Part shown: piece by piece, positions 1-8,236 of the stretch
How positions within the stretch are numbered: position 1 is the first letter of the stretch
How the letters are laid out: each line of letters starts with the position of its first letter
NCBI GenBank assembly: GCA_942493375.1
Contig: OW818698.1
Span: 6,386,001 to 6,450,000, forward strand
Length of the DNA: 64,000 nucleotides
Direction of reading: 5' to 3'
From: G942493375 sp942493375
GTDB lineage: Bacteria > Armatimonadota > UBA5829
Notes under the pieces: model-generated
The model's input: the letters and a program-made list of their open reading frames with translations, nothing else
Told to the model about the DNA's origin: nothing
Databases searched by the model: none
Position numbers and translations under genes: made by a program

Positions 1-524
1 GTTCCAAAAGGGAGCATAAGATATGGGACGCCGGCTGTGCTAATGGTTCTGAGCCTTATACGCTTGCGATGATCCTCAGAGAGAGTATGGGACAGTTTGC
101 ATTTCGCAATGTAAAAATACTTGGGACTGATTTGAATGGACGGTTTGCGGAGGTTATCGAGGCTGGTGAATACTCGGATGAGGAGACCAAACGCATACCG
201 AAAGATATCTTCGATACATATTTTACTCCAGCTGAGAAACCCGGCAACTTTGTCCTGGATGCATCTATCCGCAGGTCTGTTACATTCAAGCAGCATGACC
301 TTACATCACTTCAGCCGGTAGGGGATGGTTTTGGATTAATTGTCTGCAAAAATGTCCTGCTTCACATTTCACCAGAAGAGAGGATAGAGGTTCTAAAGCT
401 GTTTCACAAGAGCCTTGCTGATGGTGGGTTTTTAGCAGTTGAGCAGACCCAAAAAATGCCGGATCAGGCCCTTCCATGGTTTAGACCGGTAAGTCCGGCT
501 GCTCCAGTGTTTCAGAAGATATAG
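1..524 (+). CDS. CheR-type protein methyltransferase, 5' end cut off
   Basis: The reading frame is open from the first bases of the window (in frame from position 3) and ends at a TAG at 522-524, so only the C-terminal half is present. The visible start carries the S-adenosylmethionine motif I (WDAGCANGSEPYTLA), followed by an ILGTDLN segment and the VCKNVLLHIS segment equivalent to the CRNVxIYF motif of CheR. CheR methylates glutamates on chemoreceptors. A complete second CheR with the same motifs lies at 25754-26569, so this is a paralogue outside the main che cluster, perhaps serving a different receptor array or a CheR-like sensory pathway. The N-terminal domain is missing from the window, so the exact subfamily cannot be judged. 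Confidence 0.85.
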   Translation, partial: SKREHKIWDAGCANGSEPYTLAMILRESMGQFAFRNVKILGTDLNGRFAEVIEAGEYSDEETKRIPKDIFDTYFTPAEKPGNFVLDASIRRSVTFKQHDLTSLQPVGDGFGLIVCKNVLLHISPEERIEVLKLFHKSLADGGFLAVEQTQKMPDQALPWFRPVSPAAPVFQKI

Positions 525-537
525 ACTTTGTAATAAT

Positions 538-579
538 GACCTGACTGATTCCGATCAAATGAACGGAATTAGTCAGGTC
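538..579. terminator. Bidirectional intrinsic terminator between convergent genes
   Basis: A 16-base stem (538-553 with 564-579, one G-T wobble) and 10-base loop lie between the cheR-like gene and the converging transporter gene. On the plus strand it is followed by a T-rich run (GTTTCTTTG). Confidence 0.75.
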
Positions 580-603
580 GTTTCTTTGTTGTTCCAAACA
601 TGT

Positions 604-1644
604 CTATATTGTTTTGGCGTTTTGCAATGCGTTGCGCTTTTCAGTCCACAGTTTGATGAATATCCCTACTCCTATGATACTTATCGCAGGACACACCCAC
701 AGGGCCAGTCTCAGGCCTATCAAGTCAGATGACATTCCAATAATTGCAGGGAATATCACTGCCCCCATAGATCCCGAAGCTACAATGACTCCGAATATAA
801 ATCCTGTCTGAGTTTTGAACCTGGAACCAGCTACACTGAGGATTGTTGGAAAACACGGTCCGTATGCAATACCTGCGGCCAAAACAAGGACTGCAGCAGG
901 CATTTGAGCGTGCATCAGTAAAGCAACTCCTATAAATATTGCTCCGGACAAGAACGCCCATATGACTATGGCTTCATTAGACAGATATTTGGAAGATATT
1001 CCGGTTATGCCCCTGCCTATTGCTATTCCAGCCCAGAACAGTGAAACCATTTGCGCGGAGTATTTGGCGCTTGCCTGTATACTGTCTTTGAAAAATTTAG
1101 CAATCCAGAATGCAAATCCGCACTCAGCACCAACATAGATCATCAGTCCTATGGAGAGGGCAGCCAACAGCGGGAGTCTCTCGATGCTTCGGATAGGGAC
1201 ACGCTCTGCATGTGAAATGAGCAAGTGTGATTCGTCGATACGCCTGGAAGCTACCGCAGCGAGTACGAATGCCAATGCACATACTATAGATGCTCCTGCA
1301 TAAGCCCATCTCCATAGCACATGGTGTCCTATCAGTATCGATACCGCTACGGGAGTGCCAACTGCACCTACACAGAATACGATTTGCGCAATATTCATTG
1401 CCATAGTTCTGTTTTTCTCGGAAGTATTATCTGACACAACGGCCATTGCCATACCTTCAGAAAAACCACCACCAATTCCTGTTAACAAAGAGGCGAAGAA
1501 TGTCCATGTAAACGATGGCGCAATGAAAAACAAGGCAGCTCCCAGGCTCATCAGCAATGTGCCAATAGCGAGTATCAGGATTTTGCCATGTTTGTCTGCG
1601 ATGCGGCCACCTGCAATGCAAGCAACAAAAAAACCAACCATCAT
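604..1644 (-). CDS. Major facilitator superfamily transporter
   Basis: The product is a polytopic membrane protein with the MFS loop 2-3 signature (GGRIADKHGK) close to the first ATG, and about ten further hydrophobic helices to the C-terminus. The substrate cannot be told from sequence. The same frame stays open upstream of this ATG to a stop at 1843-1845. The extra 66 or so residues look like a real MFS N-terminus: a hydrophobic helix (AIATAFAALLTYAVVF) and the usual TPxS/IxxxF loop. No ATG, GTG or TTG occurs in that extension. The best ribosome binding site (AGGTGG on the minus strand at about 1822-1827) is followed six bases later by an ATC codon at 1815. The true start is therefore unresolved: a rare start codon, a frameshift from the GTG at 1825, or a sequencing error. 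Confidence 0.85.
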   Translation of the reverse strand: MMVGFFVACIAGGRIADKHGKILILAIGTLLMSLGAALFFIAPSFTWTFFASLLTGIGGGFSEGMAMAVVSDNTSEKNRTMAMNIAQIVFCVGAVGTPVAVSILIGHHVLWRWAYAGASIVCALAFVLAAVASRRIDESHLLISHAERVPIRSIERLPLLAALSIGLMIYVGAECGFAFWIAKFFKDSIQASAKYSAQMVSLFWAGIAIGRGITGISSKYLSNEAIVIWAFLSGAIFIGVALLMHAQMPAAVLVLAAGIAYGPCFPTILSVAGSRFKTQTGFIFGVIVASGSMGAVIFPAIIGMSSDLIGLRLALWVCPAISIIGVGIFIKLWTEKRNALQNAKTI

Positions 1645-1919
1645 AATTCCAGTCAGATAAGAGAGTTGAGTGCCGGAGGCATGGAATTGAGTCCTTATCT
1701 GGTTTATCGATGCTGGAGTTACTGTGAAAACTACTGCATATGTTAGGAGAGCGGCAAATGCTGTGGCTATTGCAAGAGGCGCTGAATTTTTTGGATTGAT
1801 GCTTGAAGTTATGATGTGGTTCCACCTTTCGGAATCAATATTTTACTATTTCAGAGTTACTCAAAAAGGGGATAAAATCCTTCAGAATCAGCTATTTGCA
1901 GTAAAAGACGCATTTCTCG

Positions 1920-1948
1920 TTGACTTACTGTCAATTATGGTGTAAGAT
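1920..1948 (+). promoter_or_regulatory. Sigma-70-type promoter for the secreted Met-Pro-Gly repeat protein
   Basis: TTGACT (1920-1925), 17 bases, TAAGAT (1943-1948). It predicts transcription starting near 1955 and a leader of about 95 bases before the ATG at 2050. Confidence 0.55.
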
Positions 1949-2049
1949 TTCGATATCTGGGAACAGGGACGAACAGTTTGCCGCAGAGGTTGGCGTCTAC
2001 TGTTTTCAGGTTTTTGCATCGAAAACACACTTGATGGTGGTGAATTGAG

Positions 2050-3732
2050 ATGGCCTTTTACCGAAAAGCACTTTGGGTTGTTCTATTGTCGATCCTGGTG
2101 TGCATCGCCGTACCGGCGGTAGCTTTAAATTTAATTAGTCCTACAGATCAGCAGGTAGTGCGCGAGAAAGTCGACATTACACTGGCTGCGGACGCTTTGC
2201 CTGATGGAGGTTACATAAGTCTGTATGTTTCATCGACAGACAAGATAGTAACCGATAGCTTCACAATTGCTCTTAGTCCTGATGGGGCTATCCGCAAAGG
2301 GAGCAAAGTCACATTTGCGTGGGACAGCAAAACACCCTTCAGAGATGAACTAAATCCGAAATCCGTGATATTGTTGAAGGATGGAACCTACACCGTTCGG
2401 GTGAATGTTCATAATCGGGAAAGTAAAGTTACGGACTATACTACAATCCAGGTAGTATTAAAGAACAAAATTGTTCGCAGTAGTCCGGCCCCTGGTATCC
2501 TTTTGCAAAACAAACTCGCATTGGGGCAGTCGGATTCATATGACGTTAAGGCAACTGCACAGGTCTACAGTGACCAGGCTACCCCGATTCTGGGTGCACT
2601 TGGCTTGGCTGCATCGATGAGTGTATATCAGACTGTGGAAGATGTATGGCCCGATGGTTCAAGATTATTGAGATATAAGCTGGGGCAGGACACCTATGTG
2701 ACTACTCTTGGCTCATTAAAATATCTTTACCCGAACCCGGCTACAAGACCTCAGCTCTATAAACTCGTAAATCCTACTGGCAATGTGGTAACACATAATG
2801 TATTCGCCAGGCAGAAGATGTTTAGTGTTATGGATATTCTACCGGTGTTACCGAACCGTAAGGTCAAAGAGGGTGATTCCTGGAATGATGCCATGACATT
2901 CAAGGTAGATGGAGTAACCGAGGACCTTGACCTTAAAGGGACAGCGGTCTTGGATTCATTTGAATGGGAGCAGGGCAGAGAGTGCGCGAAAGTAATTTCC
3001 AATCTTTCCAGCGATGCCCAGATATCCTTGCTCAATGGCAGACTGTCAAGTGATGTTGGTAAAATCACTGCTAAGGTCACTTCATTCATCGATTACAAGC
3101 GTGGGAAGTGCCTAAAGCGCGAGATCTTGATGGATTATGCAGCTTTGATCCAATCCGGACTGGAAAGCGGTTCCGGGGCTGGTATGGGATCTGGACCTTC
3201 CGGTTATGGTGAAGGTGCGATGGGCGGACCCGGCGGAATAATCCCTGGTGGCGCTGGTGCCGGAATGCCTGGCGGTATGATGCGTCCAGGCGGTGGCGGA
3301 GCGATGCCTGGTATGCCCGGAATGGGCGGTGGTGGAGCGATGCCTGGTATGCCAGGTATGGGCGGCGGTGGAGCGATGCCCGGTATGCCTGGAATGGGCG
3401 GTGGCGGAGCGATGCCTGGAATGCCCGGTATGGGCGGTGGCGGAGCGATGCCTGGTATGCCCGGAATGGGCGGCGGTGGAGCAATGCCTGCACGACCTGA
3501 TGCTGAGGGTGGTGTAATAATGCCTGGAATGGGTGGCGGAGCGATGCCTGGAATGCCCGGTATGGGCGGAGGTGGAGCAATGCCTGGTATGGGTGGTGGT
3601 ATGCCCGGCATGGGCGGTGGAACAGGTATGCCTGGAATGGGCACATCTGGTGCTGGTGGAGCTCTGAACTTAAACAATGCTACCAAAGGCAGCGTTCAGC
3701 TTAAAGTAGTTGTTTTGCTGATAAAACGATAA
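2050..3732 (+). CDS. Secreted protein with Gly/Met/Pro repeat tail, unknown function
   Basis: I do not recognise the family. Residues 1-26 form a signal peptide (basic MAFYRK, hydrophobic core, cleavage near AVALN). Residues about 27-140 look like a beta-rich domain (LLKDGTYTVRVNVH resembles an Ig-like or FlgD-like fold). About 150-370 is a globular region with no motif I can name. From about residue 375 the protein is low complexity, rich in glycine, methionine and proline, with five near-perfect copies of the 12-residue unit GGGGAMPGMPGM and degenerate copies after it. The last 20 residues return to normal composition and look like a beta strand (VQLKVVVLLIKR). The gene has its own promoter and stands alone. 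A lipoprotein with similar repeats is encoded at 7003-7848. Confidence 0.85.
   Translation: MAFYRKALWVVLLSILVCIAVPAVALNLISPTDQQVVREKVDITLAADALPDGGYISLYVSSTDKIVTDSFTIALSPDGAIRKGSKVTFAWDSKTPFRDELNPKSVILLKDGTYTVRVNVHNRESKVTDYTTIQVVLKNKIVRSSPAPGILLQNKLALGQSDSYDVKATAQVYSDQATPILGALGLAASMSVYQTVEDVWPDGSRLLRYKLGQDTYVTTLGSLKYLYPNPATRPQLYKLVNPTGNVVTHNVFARQKMFSVMDILPVLPNRKVKEGDSWNDAMTFKVDGVTEDLDLKGTAVLDSFEWEQGRECAKVISNLSSDAQISLLNGRLSSDVGKITAKVTSFIDYKRGKCLKREILMDYAALIQSGLESGSGAGMGSGPSGYGEGAMGGPGGIIPGGAGAGMPGGMMRPGGGGAMPGMPGMGGGGAMPGMPGMGGGGAMPGMPGMGGGGAMPGMPGMGGGGAMPGMPGMGGGGAMPARPDAEGGVIMPGMGGGAMPGMPGMGGGGAMPGMGGGMPGMGGGTGMPGMGTSGAGGALNLNNATKGSVQLKVVVLLIKR
3289..3486 (+). repeat. 36-bp coding tandem repeat, five full copies and a partial sixth
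   Basis: The unit runs in frame and encodes GGGGAMPGMPGM. Differences between copies are almost all at third codon positions, so the peptide is conserved while the DNA drifts. Less regular copies continue to about 3640. Confidence 0.9.
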
Positions 3733-3776
3733 GTGCATCGACCTCATATGGTTGATCGATTATTGGAATAAAATGA

Positions 3777-3814
3777 GCACCTCGCATAACTGTATAAGCA
3801 GTCGTGCGAGGTGC
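3777..3814 (+). terminator. Hairpin after the secreted repeat protein gene
   Basis: A perfect 10-base stem, GCACCTCGCA (3777-3786) with TGCGAGGTGC (3805-3814). It sits 45 bases after the stop codon. There is no strong T run after it, so terminator activity is likely but not certain. Confidence 0.5.
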
Positions 3815-4006
3815 ATTGTATATGTGGCTGATTATTATTTGAACAATACAATTCGCAATGTCAGATATGTATGTTTTGATTGGTTCTGATCAGGACTCAA
3901 ATCGCAACGATATATATTGCAACTGCTGCGGCGACACCCTCTTGCAAAGCTTCTTTTTTGTTCTGTTCTATGGTGGGTATTGTGTAGAGGAGAGGGATAT
4001 ATTAAT

Positions 4007-6379
4007 ATGACCGGCAGGCAACTTCCAAAAGGTGACGGCCCTCTCGATGTAATTAGGAATCTGATTAACTCTACAGAGTATTCAGGCCAGATTGTTCATG
4101 CAGAGCAGATAGAACCAGCTGATGCACGGTACGCAGACTTAACTCCTCCACTACCCCTACAATTATCCACATCACTCCGTTCAAATGGCATTGATAGTTT
4201 GTACACTCATCAGAGTGCGGCAGTAGAGGCAGCCAGGGCAGGGGAGAGCTTTGTTGTTTCCACTACCACAGCCAGTGGAAAGACTCTCTGCTACAATCTT
4301 CCTGTAATCGAAGCAATTGAGCTAGACAGGTCTGCCCGTGCTCTGTATATGTTTCCAACCAAGGCTTTGGCGCAAGACCAACTTAGAAGGCTTGGAGAGC
4401 ATAATCTCCCGTATTTGAAGGCACACACCTATGACGGAGATACACCACGCAGAGAACGTCCGTTTATAAAGAGTGTAGCCAATATAGTGCTTACAAATCC
4501 GGATATGTTGCATTGCGGAATTCTACCTTACCATGGCGCATGGGCTGATTTCTTCAGGAAACTGCGATATGTAGTAATTGACGAAATCCATGCATATCGG
4601 GGAGTCTTTGGGTCTCATGTCGCTCTGATTATGCGTAGACTCAGGCTTATAGCGGAGTTTTATGGTTCTTCACCGGTGTTTATCTGTGCTTCAGCAACGC
4701 TAGCCGATCCGGCAAAGCATGCTGAATCACTTACCGGTCTCAAAATGAAAGCCATTGAGGATGATGGAGCTCCCAGAGGCAGGAAAACTATTGTTTTCTG
4801 GAATCCACCTTATTCTGAGATCAAAGGGGAGAGACGCAGTGCTAATGTGGAGTCAGTCGATCTACTTGTCCGACTGGTAGCTTCAAAATGCAGGACTCTG
4901 GTCTTTACAAAAGCCAGGAAAACTGCAGAAATAATCCTCAGATACTCACGCCGCAGACTTTCTACAATGAACCGCGAGCTTCCGGAAAAGATAGCATCCT
5001 ACCGTGGGGGGTATCGTCCTGAAGAGAGACGGGAGATAGAACGCAAGTTGTTTGCCGGGGAATTACTGGGTGTGGCATCTACAACGGCGCTAGAACTGGG
5101 AGTTGATATTGGTGGCCTGGATGCGGTCTTGATGACTGGATATCCTGGAACTATTGTTGGCGCTATGCAGCAAATGGGTAGAGCCGGTAGAGAAAAACAG
5201 GATTCGCTGGCGGTATTGATTGCAAAAGATGACCCACTGGACCAGTTCATAATGAGGAGTCCAGAATATTTACTGACCTGGAAGAATGAGCGAGCAATAC
5301 TAAACATCAGCAATCCGTATATACTTGGCCCTCAGTTAGCATGTGCAATTGCTGAAATGCCTCTGAGTACCGAACAGATACAACAGTTCTTTGGTGAAGC
5401 GGCATGGTTTGTTGTTGGAGAGTTGCACAGGCAGGGAGTGTTGGATTTTAGAGGCCACTGGTTCTGGAAAGGACCTGATGCACCATTTTTGGATGTAAAT
5501 ATCCGTTCATCTGGAGGGAGTCCATTTACTATCATAGCTGTTGATGATCGCCCTCATGAGCTTGGGACAGTGGATTCGGACAGCGCTTTCGAAGTTTTGC
5601 ACCCTGGCGCAGTGTATCTGCATGCGGGGGAAGCGTATATTGTCAGTAAACTGGAAATAGATGAACGGACTGCATATGTAGAAAAAACTGCTGTGGACTA
5701 CTACACGAGCGCTGGAACGTATGTTAGAACCAGTGTCGTAGGGAAAGAACTACATGCCCGTCTTGCCTGTGCTGATGTCTATTATGGCGACGTTAGTGTT
5801 ATGGCTAAGGTCACGCACTATTGGCGCAAGAAACTTTTTACAGAACAACGTATGTCCAGAATACCATTAAACCTGCCTGAAGTGACTCTGGATACTAAAG
5901 GTGTGTGGTTTGAACTGGATATGGATGTCGCCGTTGAGCTGAGTATTGCAGGCTGTGATGTGATGGGATCACTTCATGCTATGGAACATGTATTGATCGG
6001 CGTATTACCTATACTGGCGATATGCGACCGAAGTGATATTGGTGGTGTCTCAACTCCATCCCACGGAGATTGCTCCGGTAAGCCTGCTGTATTCGTATAC
6101 GACGGCTGCAGAGGTGGAGTAGGGATATCGGAGAATGCATTCCAGAGTCTGGGAGCGTGGTTGCAAGCAGCAAAGGATGCTCTGGAAAACTGTCTTTGTG
6201 ATGACGGTTGTCCCGGTTGTGTGCAATCACCCAAGTGTGGGAATGATAATCAACCTTTGGATAAAAGAGGGGCAATAATTATCATTTCGAGATTGCTGGG
6301 AAGTGTGGAAAGAACTCAGGAATACAGTAAACCCGTTGTTAATGAGTCATTATTTAATTCCCGAAATCGTCCGTCTTGA
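4007..6379 (+). CDS. DEAD/DEAH-box helicase with DUF1998 C-terminus (MrfA/YprA type)
   Basis: A 790-residue superfamily 2 helicase. The helicase core shows Walker A (TTASGKT, about residue 90), the DEIH box (about 190), SAT (ASATL, about 227) and motif VI (QQMGRAGR, about 389). The C-terminal DUF1998 region ends with four closely spaced cysteines (CLCDDGCPGCVQSPKC, near residue 735), the arrangement used for metal binding in MrfA. MrfA of Bacillus subtilis takes part in mitomycin-lesion repair with the nuclease MrfB; no MrfB-like gene is next to it here. The ATG at 4007 was chosen over one at 3917 because GAGGAGAGG precedes it at a good distance and the upstream extension (MQLLRRHPLAKLLF) is not conserved-looking. 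Confidence 0.9.
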   Translation: MTGRQLPKGDGPLDVIRNLINSTEYSGQIVHAEQIEPADARYADLTPPLPLQLSTSLRSNGIDSLYTHQSAAVEAARAGESFVVSTTTASGKTLCYNLPVIEAIELDRSARALYMFPTKALAQDQLRRLGEHNLPYLKAHTYDGDTPRRERPFIKSVANIVLTNPDMLHCGILPYHGAWADFFRKLRYVVIDEIHAYRGVFGSHVALIMRRLRLIAEFYGSSPVFICASATLADPAKHAESLTGLKMKAIEDDGAPRGRKTIVFWNPPYSEIKGERRSANVESVDLLVRLVASKCRTLVFTKARKTAEIILRYSRRRLSTMNRELPEKIASYRGGYRPEERREIERKLFAGELLGVASTTALELGVDIGGLDAVLMTGYPGTIVGAMQQMGRAGREKQDSLAVLIAKDDPLDQFIMRSPEYLLTWKNERAILNISNPYILGPQLACAIAEMPLSTEQIQQFFGEAAWFVVGELHRQGVLDFRGHWFWKGPDAPFLDVNIRSSGGSPFTIIAVDDRPHELGTVDSDSAFEVLHPGAVYLHAGEAYIVSKLEIDERTAYVEKTAVDYYTSAGTYVRTSVVGKELHARLACADVYYGDVSVMAKVTHYWRKKLFTEQRMSRIPLNLPEVTLDTKGVWFELDMDVAVELSIAGCDVMGSLHAMEHVLIGVLPILAICDRSDIGGVSTPSHGDCSGKPAVFVYDGCRGGVGISENAFQSLGAWLQAAKDALENCLCDDGCPGCVQSPKCGNDNQPLDKRGAIIIISRLLGSVERTQEYSKPVVNESLFNSRNRPS

Positions 6380-6385
6380 TCTGTT

Positions 6386-6422
6386 CGAACAGTGCAAACG
6401 CAATCAACATTTACACTGTTCG
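6386..6422. terminator. Hairpin between convergent helicase and yjbQ genes
   Basis: A perfect 9-base stem, CGAACAGTG (6386-6394) with CACTGTTCG (6414-6422), lies just past the helicase stop. A T-rich stretch (GGTTTTTA) follows about 10 bases later. Confidence 0.55.
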
Positions 6423-6437
6423 ATATTGCATTGGTTT

Positions 6438-6851
6438 TTATTCACCAATGATTTTTAGAATCAACCGTTTATTGCGTCTGCCGTCATATTCTGCGTAGAA
6501 GATAGTCTGCCAGGGGCCAAGGTCCAGTCTGCCGTTGGTTATGGGGATGATTACCTGGTGATGAGTCAGCAGGTTCTTGAGATGGGCATCTCCATTATCT
6601 TCTCCAGTTCTGTGATGGCGATAGTCAGGGCCTTTTGGCGCAAGTGTATCCAGCATGTCCATTGCATCCTGCAGTATTCCAGGCTCATTGTCATTTACCC
6701 AGACGCCTGCGGTGATGTGCATTGCGGACACCAGCATCATCCCTTCCTTCACTCCACTCTTTCGCAGTGCTTCTTCACAGTTGCTTGTGATGTTTATAAA
6801 CTCTCTACGGTTTTTGGTGTTGAATGTCAAATAGTCTGTGTGTGATTTCAT
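6438..6851 (-). CDS. yjbQ: YjbQ/UPF0047 family protein
   Basis: A 137-residue single-domain protein of the widespread YjbQ family. Family signatures are present: a histidine next to AGVWVND, the DYRHHRTGEDNGDAHLKN segment with several conserved histidines, and LGPWQTIFYAEYDG near the C-terminus. YjbQ proteins have been linked to thiamin-phosphate synthesis activity, but the physiological role is unsettled. The ATG at 6851 was chosen because GCAGGAG lies eight bases upstream; an in-frame ATG 21 bases earlier would start inside an intergenic repeat. It converges on the helicase gene and is transcribed in the same direction as the lipoprotein gene upstream. Confidence 0.88.
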   Translation of the reverse strand: MKSHTDYLTFNTKNRREFINITSNCEEALRKSGVKEGMMLVSAMHITAGVWVNDNEPGILQDAMDMLDTLAPKGPDYRHHRTGEDNGDAHLKNLLTHHQVIIPITNGRLDLGPWQTIFYAEYDGRRNKRLILKIIGE

Positions 6852-6865
6852 GGAATATCTCCTGC

Positions 6866-6945
6866 CCCGCATTATTCATGGTTGATTCAGCTTTTACCCC
6901 TACTGCCGGGCAAAAGCGAGGTTTCGTGAATAAAGCGGGTTAATA
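6866..6945. repeat. Dispersed intergenic inverted repeat, family B, copy 1
   Basis: Imperfect arms CCCGCATTATTCATG (left) and CGTGAATAAAGCGGG (right) enclose about 45 bases. The right-hand 22 bases (6921-6942) are identical to those at 58075-58096, 51 kb away. A third, weaker relative (GGTGAATAATGCGG) lies near 60490. Confidence 0.8.
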
Positions 6946-6954
6946 CATGCAGAA

Positions 6955-6979
6955 CGGGCGGACCATATAGATCCGCCCG
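6955..6979 (-). terminator. Hairpin downstream of the lipoprotein gene
   Basis: A perfect 8-base GC-rich stem, CGGGCGGA with TCCGCCCG, and 9-base loop. It lies 24 bases past the stop of the minus-strand lipoprotein gene. It lacks a clear T run. Confidence 0.5.
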
Positions 6980-7002
6980 GTTAATATTTACCTGCAATAA
7001 TC

Positions 7003-7848
7003 TCAGCGTGGAGGCATCATACCGGGCATTCCGGGAAGTCCACCACCGGCACCCGGTCGCATTGCACCTGCTCCTGGCATCATACCAGGCATCCCAGGCA
7101 TCGCACCGCCGCCCATACCGGGCATCCCAGGCATTCCGGGCATACGTCCACCCATTCCCATTCCAGTGCCCATACCAGGCATTCCCATCCCTGGCATCCC
7201 AGCGCCGGTTCCGGCTGTACTGGCTGTTCTTTCAGGAGGAGGGGAAATGAACGGGAATCCATTTACCCGTTTGCTTACTATAACACTTTTGGATTTGTTG
7301 GGATCAACAATTGCTCGCTTGTATGCGATGAATGTATTTGTCCAGACTTCCTTTGGCTGACTGCCGGAGGCAGCATCAGCTGGTAGCTCACATTTCCAAG
7401 GTTGATTATAGAAATCCTTGAACGTAAACTTGTAGATAGTTCTGCCATTAACTACTGATGATGTTAGTGGTCTGCCGGCAATCATTTCTTTGAACTTAAC
7501 CGTGGGGCGTGGAGGAAGCGATGCCGTAGCCACAGGAGCTGCAGTTGCAGCGCCGGCTCCGCCAGCCATTCCAGGCATCCCCGGCATTCCGGGCATACCA
7601 CCACCTGACATCCCTGGCATTCCAGGCATACCACCGCCTGCACCCATACCAGCTCCAGGACCCATTGCTGGCATTCCGCCACCAGCGGTTTTTGCTCCCG
7701 CTCCGGAATCCTCATCATCACCGGCATCAGCTTTCTTAATGGTTGGGCCACCACTGCCCCCACCACTGCATCCGACAAGAGATACGCATGCAAATGCTGC
7801 CAGCACAATGCAGGAATACAGTAACTTATTGCGAACTGTCAAAGTCAA
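7003..7848 (-). CDS. Lipoprotein with Gly/Met/Pro repeats, unknown function
   Basis: Starts at a TTG (7848) preceded seven bases upstream by GGAGG. The N-terminus is a lipoprotein signal: basic MTLTVRNK, hydrophobic core, lipobox LVGC with the lipidated cysteine at about residue 27, then a flexible SGGGSGG spacer. Residues about 55-105 are Met-Pro-Gly repeats, followed by a globular domain of about 100 residues (PRPTVKFKEMIAGRPL to VSKRVNGFPFISPPPE), then a second Met-Pro-Gly block to the C-terminus. I recognise no family. The repeats resemble those of the secreted protein at 2050-3732, so the two may act together or share a surface-attachment or self-assembly property; that is inference from composition only. 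Confidence 0.82.
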   Translation of the reverse strand: MTLTVRNKLLYSCIVLAAFACVSLVGCSGGGSGGPTIKKADAGDDEDSGAGAKTAGGGMPAMGPGAGMGAGGGMPGMPGMSGGGMPGMPGMPGMAGGAGAATAAPVATASLPPRPTVKFKEMIAGRPLTSSVVNGRTIYKFTFKDFYNQPWKCELPADAASGSQPKEVWTNTFIAYKRAIVDPNKSKSVIVSKRVNGFPFISPPPERTASTAGTGAGMPGMGMPGMGTGMGMGGRMPGMPGMPGMGGGAMPGMPGMMPGAGAMRPGAGGGLPGMPGMMPPR

Positions 7849-8236
7849 GATACGGCCTCCGTAAACACCGGTATAGCAAGTCTATAGCAGGCGTCATCAC
7901 ACCCATAAAATCACTATCCGGTGCATTATACCTCATAAAGCCCGTATGGGGCAATGGGTAAATACACATCTATCTATTGTTCATTATGGTTTTATAGTCA
8001 GATTTCCTTCCCCAAGAGGGCAAAATGCTCAACATTATTATAATGTCTTCGCTGCGGGTGAAAATGTTCCTCTATACAAATAATAATATCCATCCCTGCA
8101 TTCTTTGTAATTGTGTGCGCTCTTGTATATTGGTATCGTATTTGTCCGATTTCATTGTATCTGGCAAACGGGCTTGATAGAATAAATAGTAAATGCGCGA
8201 AATATCGTATTAAAAAGAGAAAAAAGTAGTGAATAC
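7849..8236. other. Intergenic region upstream of the Wood-Ljungdahl operon
   Basis: 388 bases between the divergent lipoprotein gene and cooC1. A possible promoter toward cooC1 is TTGTAA (8105-8110), 15 bases, TATATT (8126-8131); the spacing is short and confidence is low. I see no cobalamin riboswitch core and no clear ribosome binding site beyond an A/G-rich stretch before the ATG at 8237. Confidence 0.4.

Noticed and set aside
3086..3686. Long antisense frames rich in proline opposite the Met-Pro-Gly repeat gene
   Set aside because: They are the reverse translation of the GC-rich 36-bp repeats, with no ribosome binding site or non-repetitive conserved part.
7490..7864. Plus-strand proline/glycine-rich frame over the lipoprotein gene
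   Set aside because: A shadow of the Met-Pro-Gly repeats; the minus-strand frame has a lipobox signal peptide and a good ribosome binding site.
7849..8236. Possible cobalamin riboswitch before the corrinoid operon
   Set aside because: No B12-box-like or GCCACTG motif was found in the leader.
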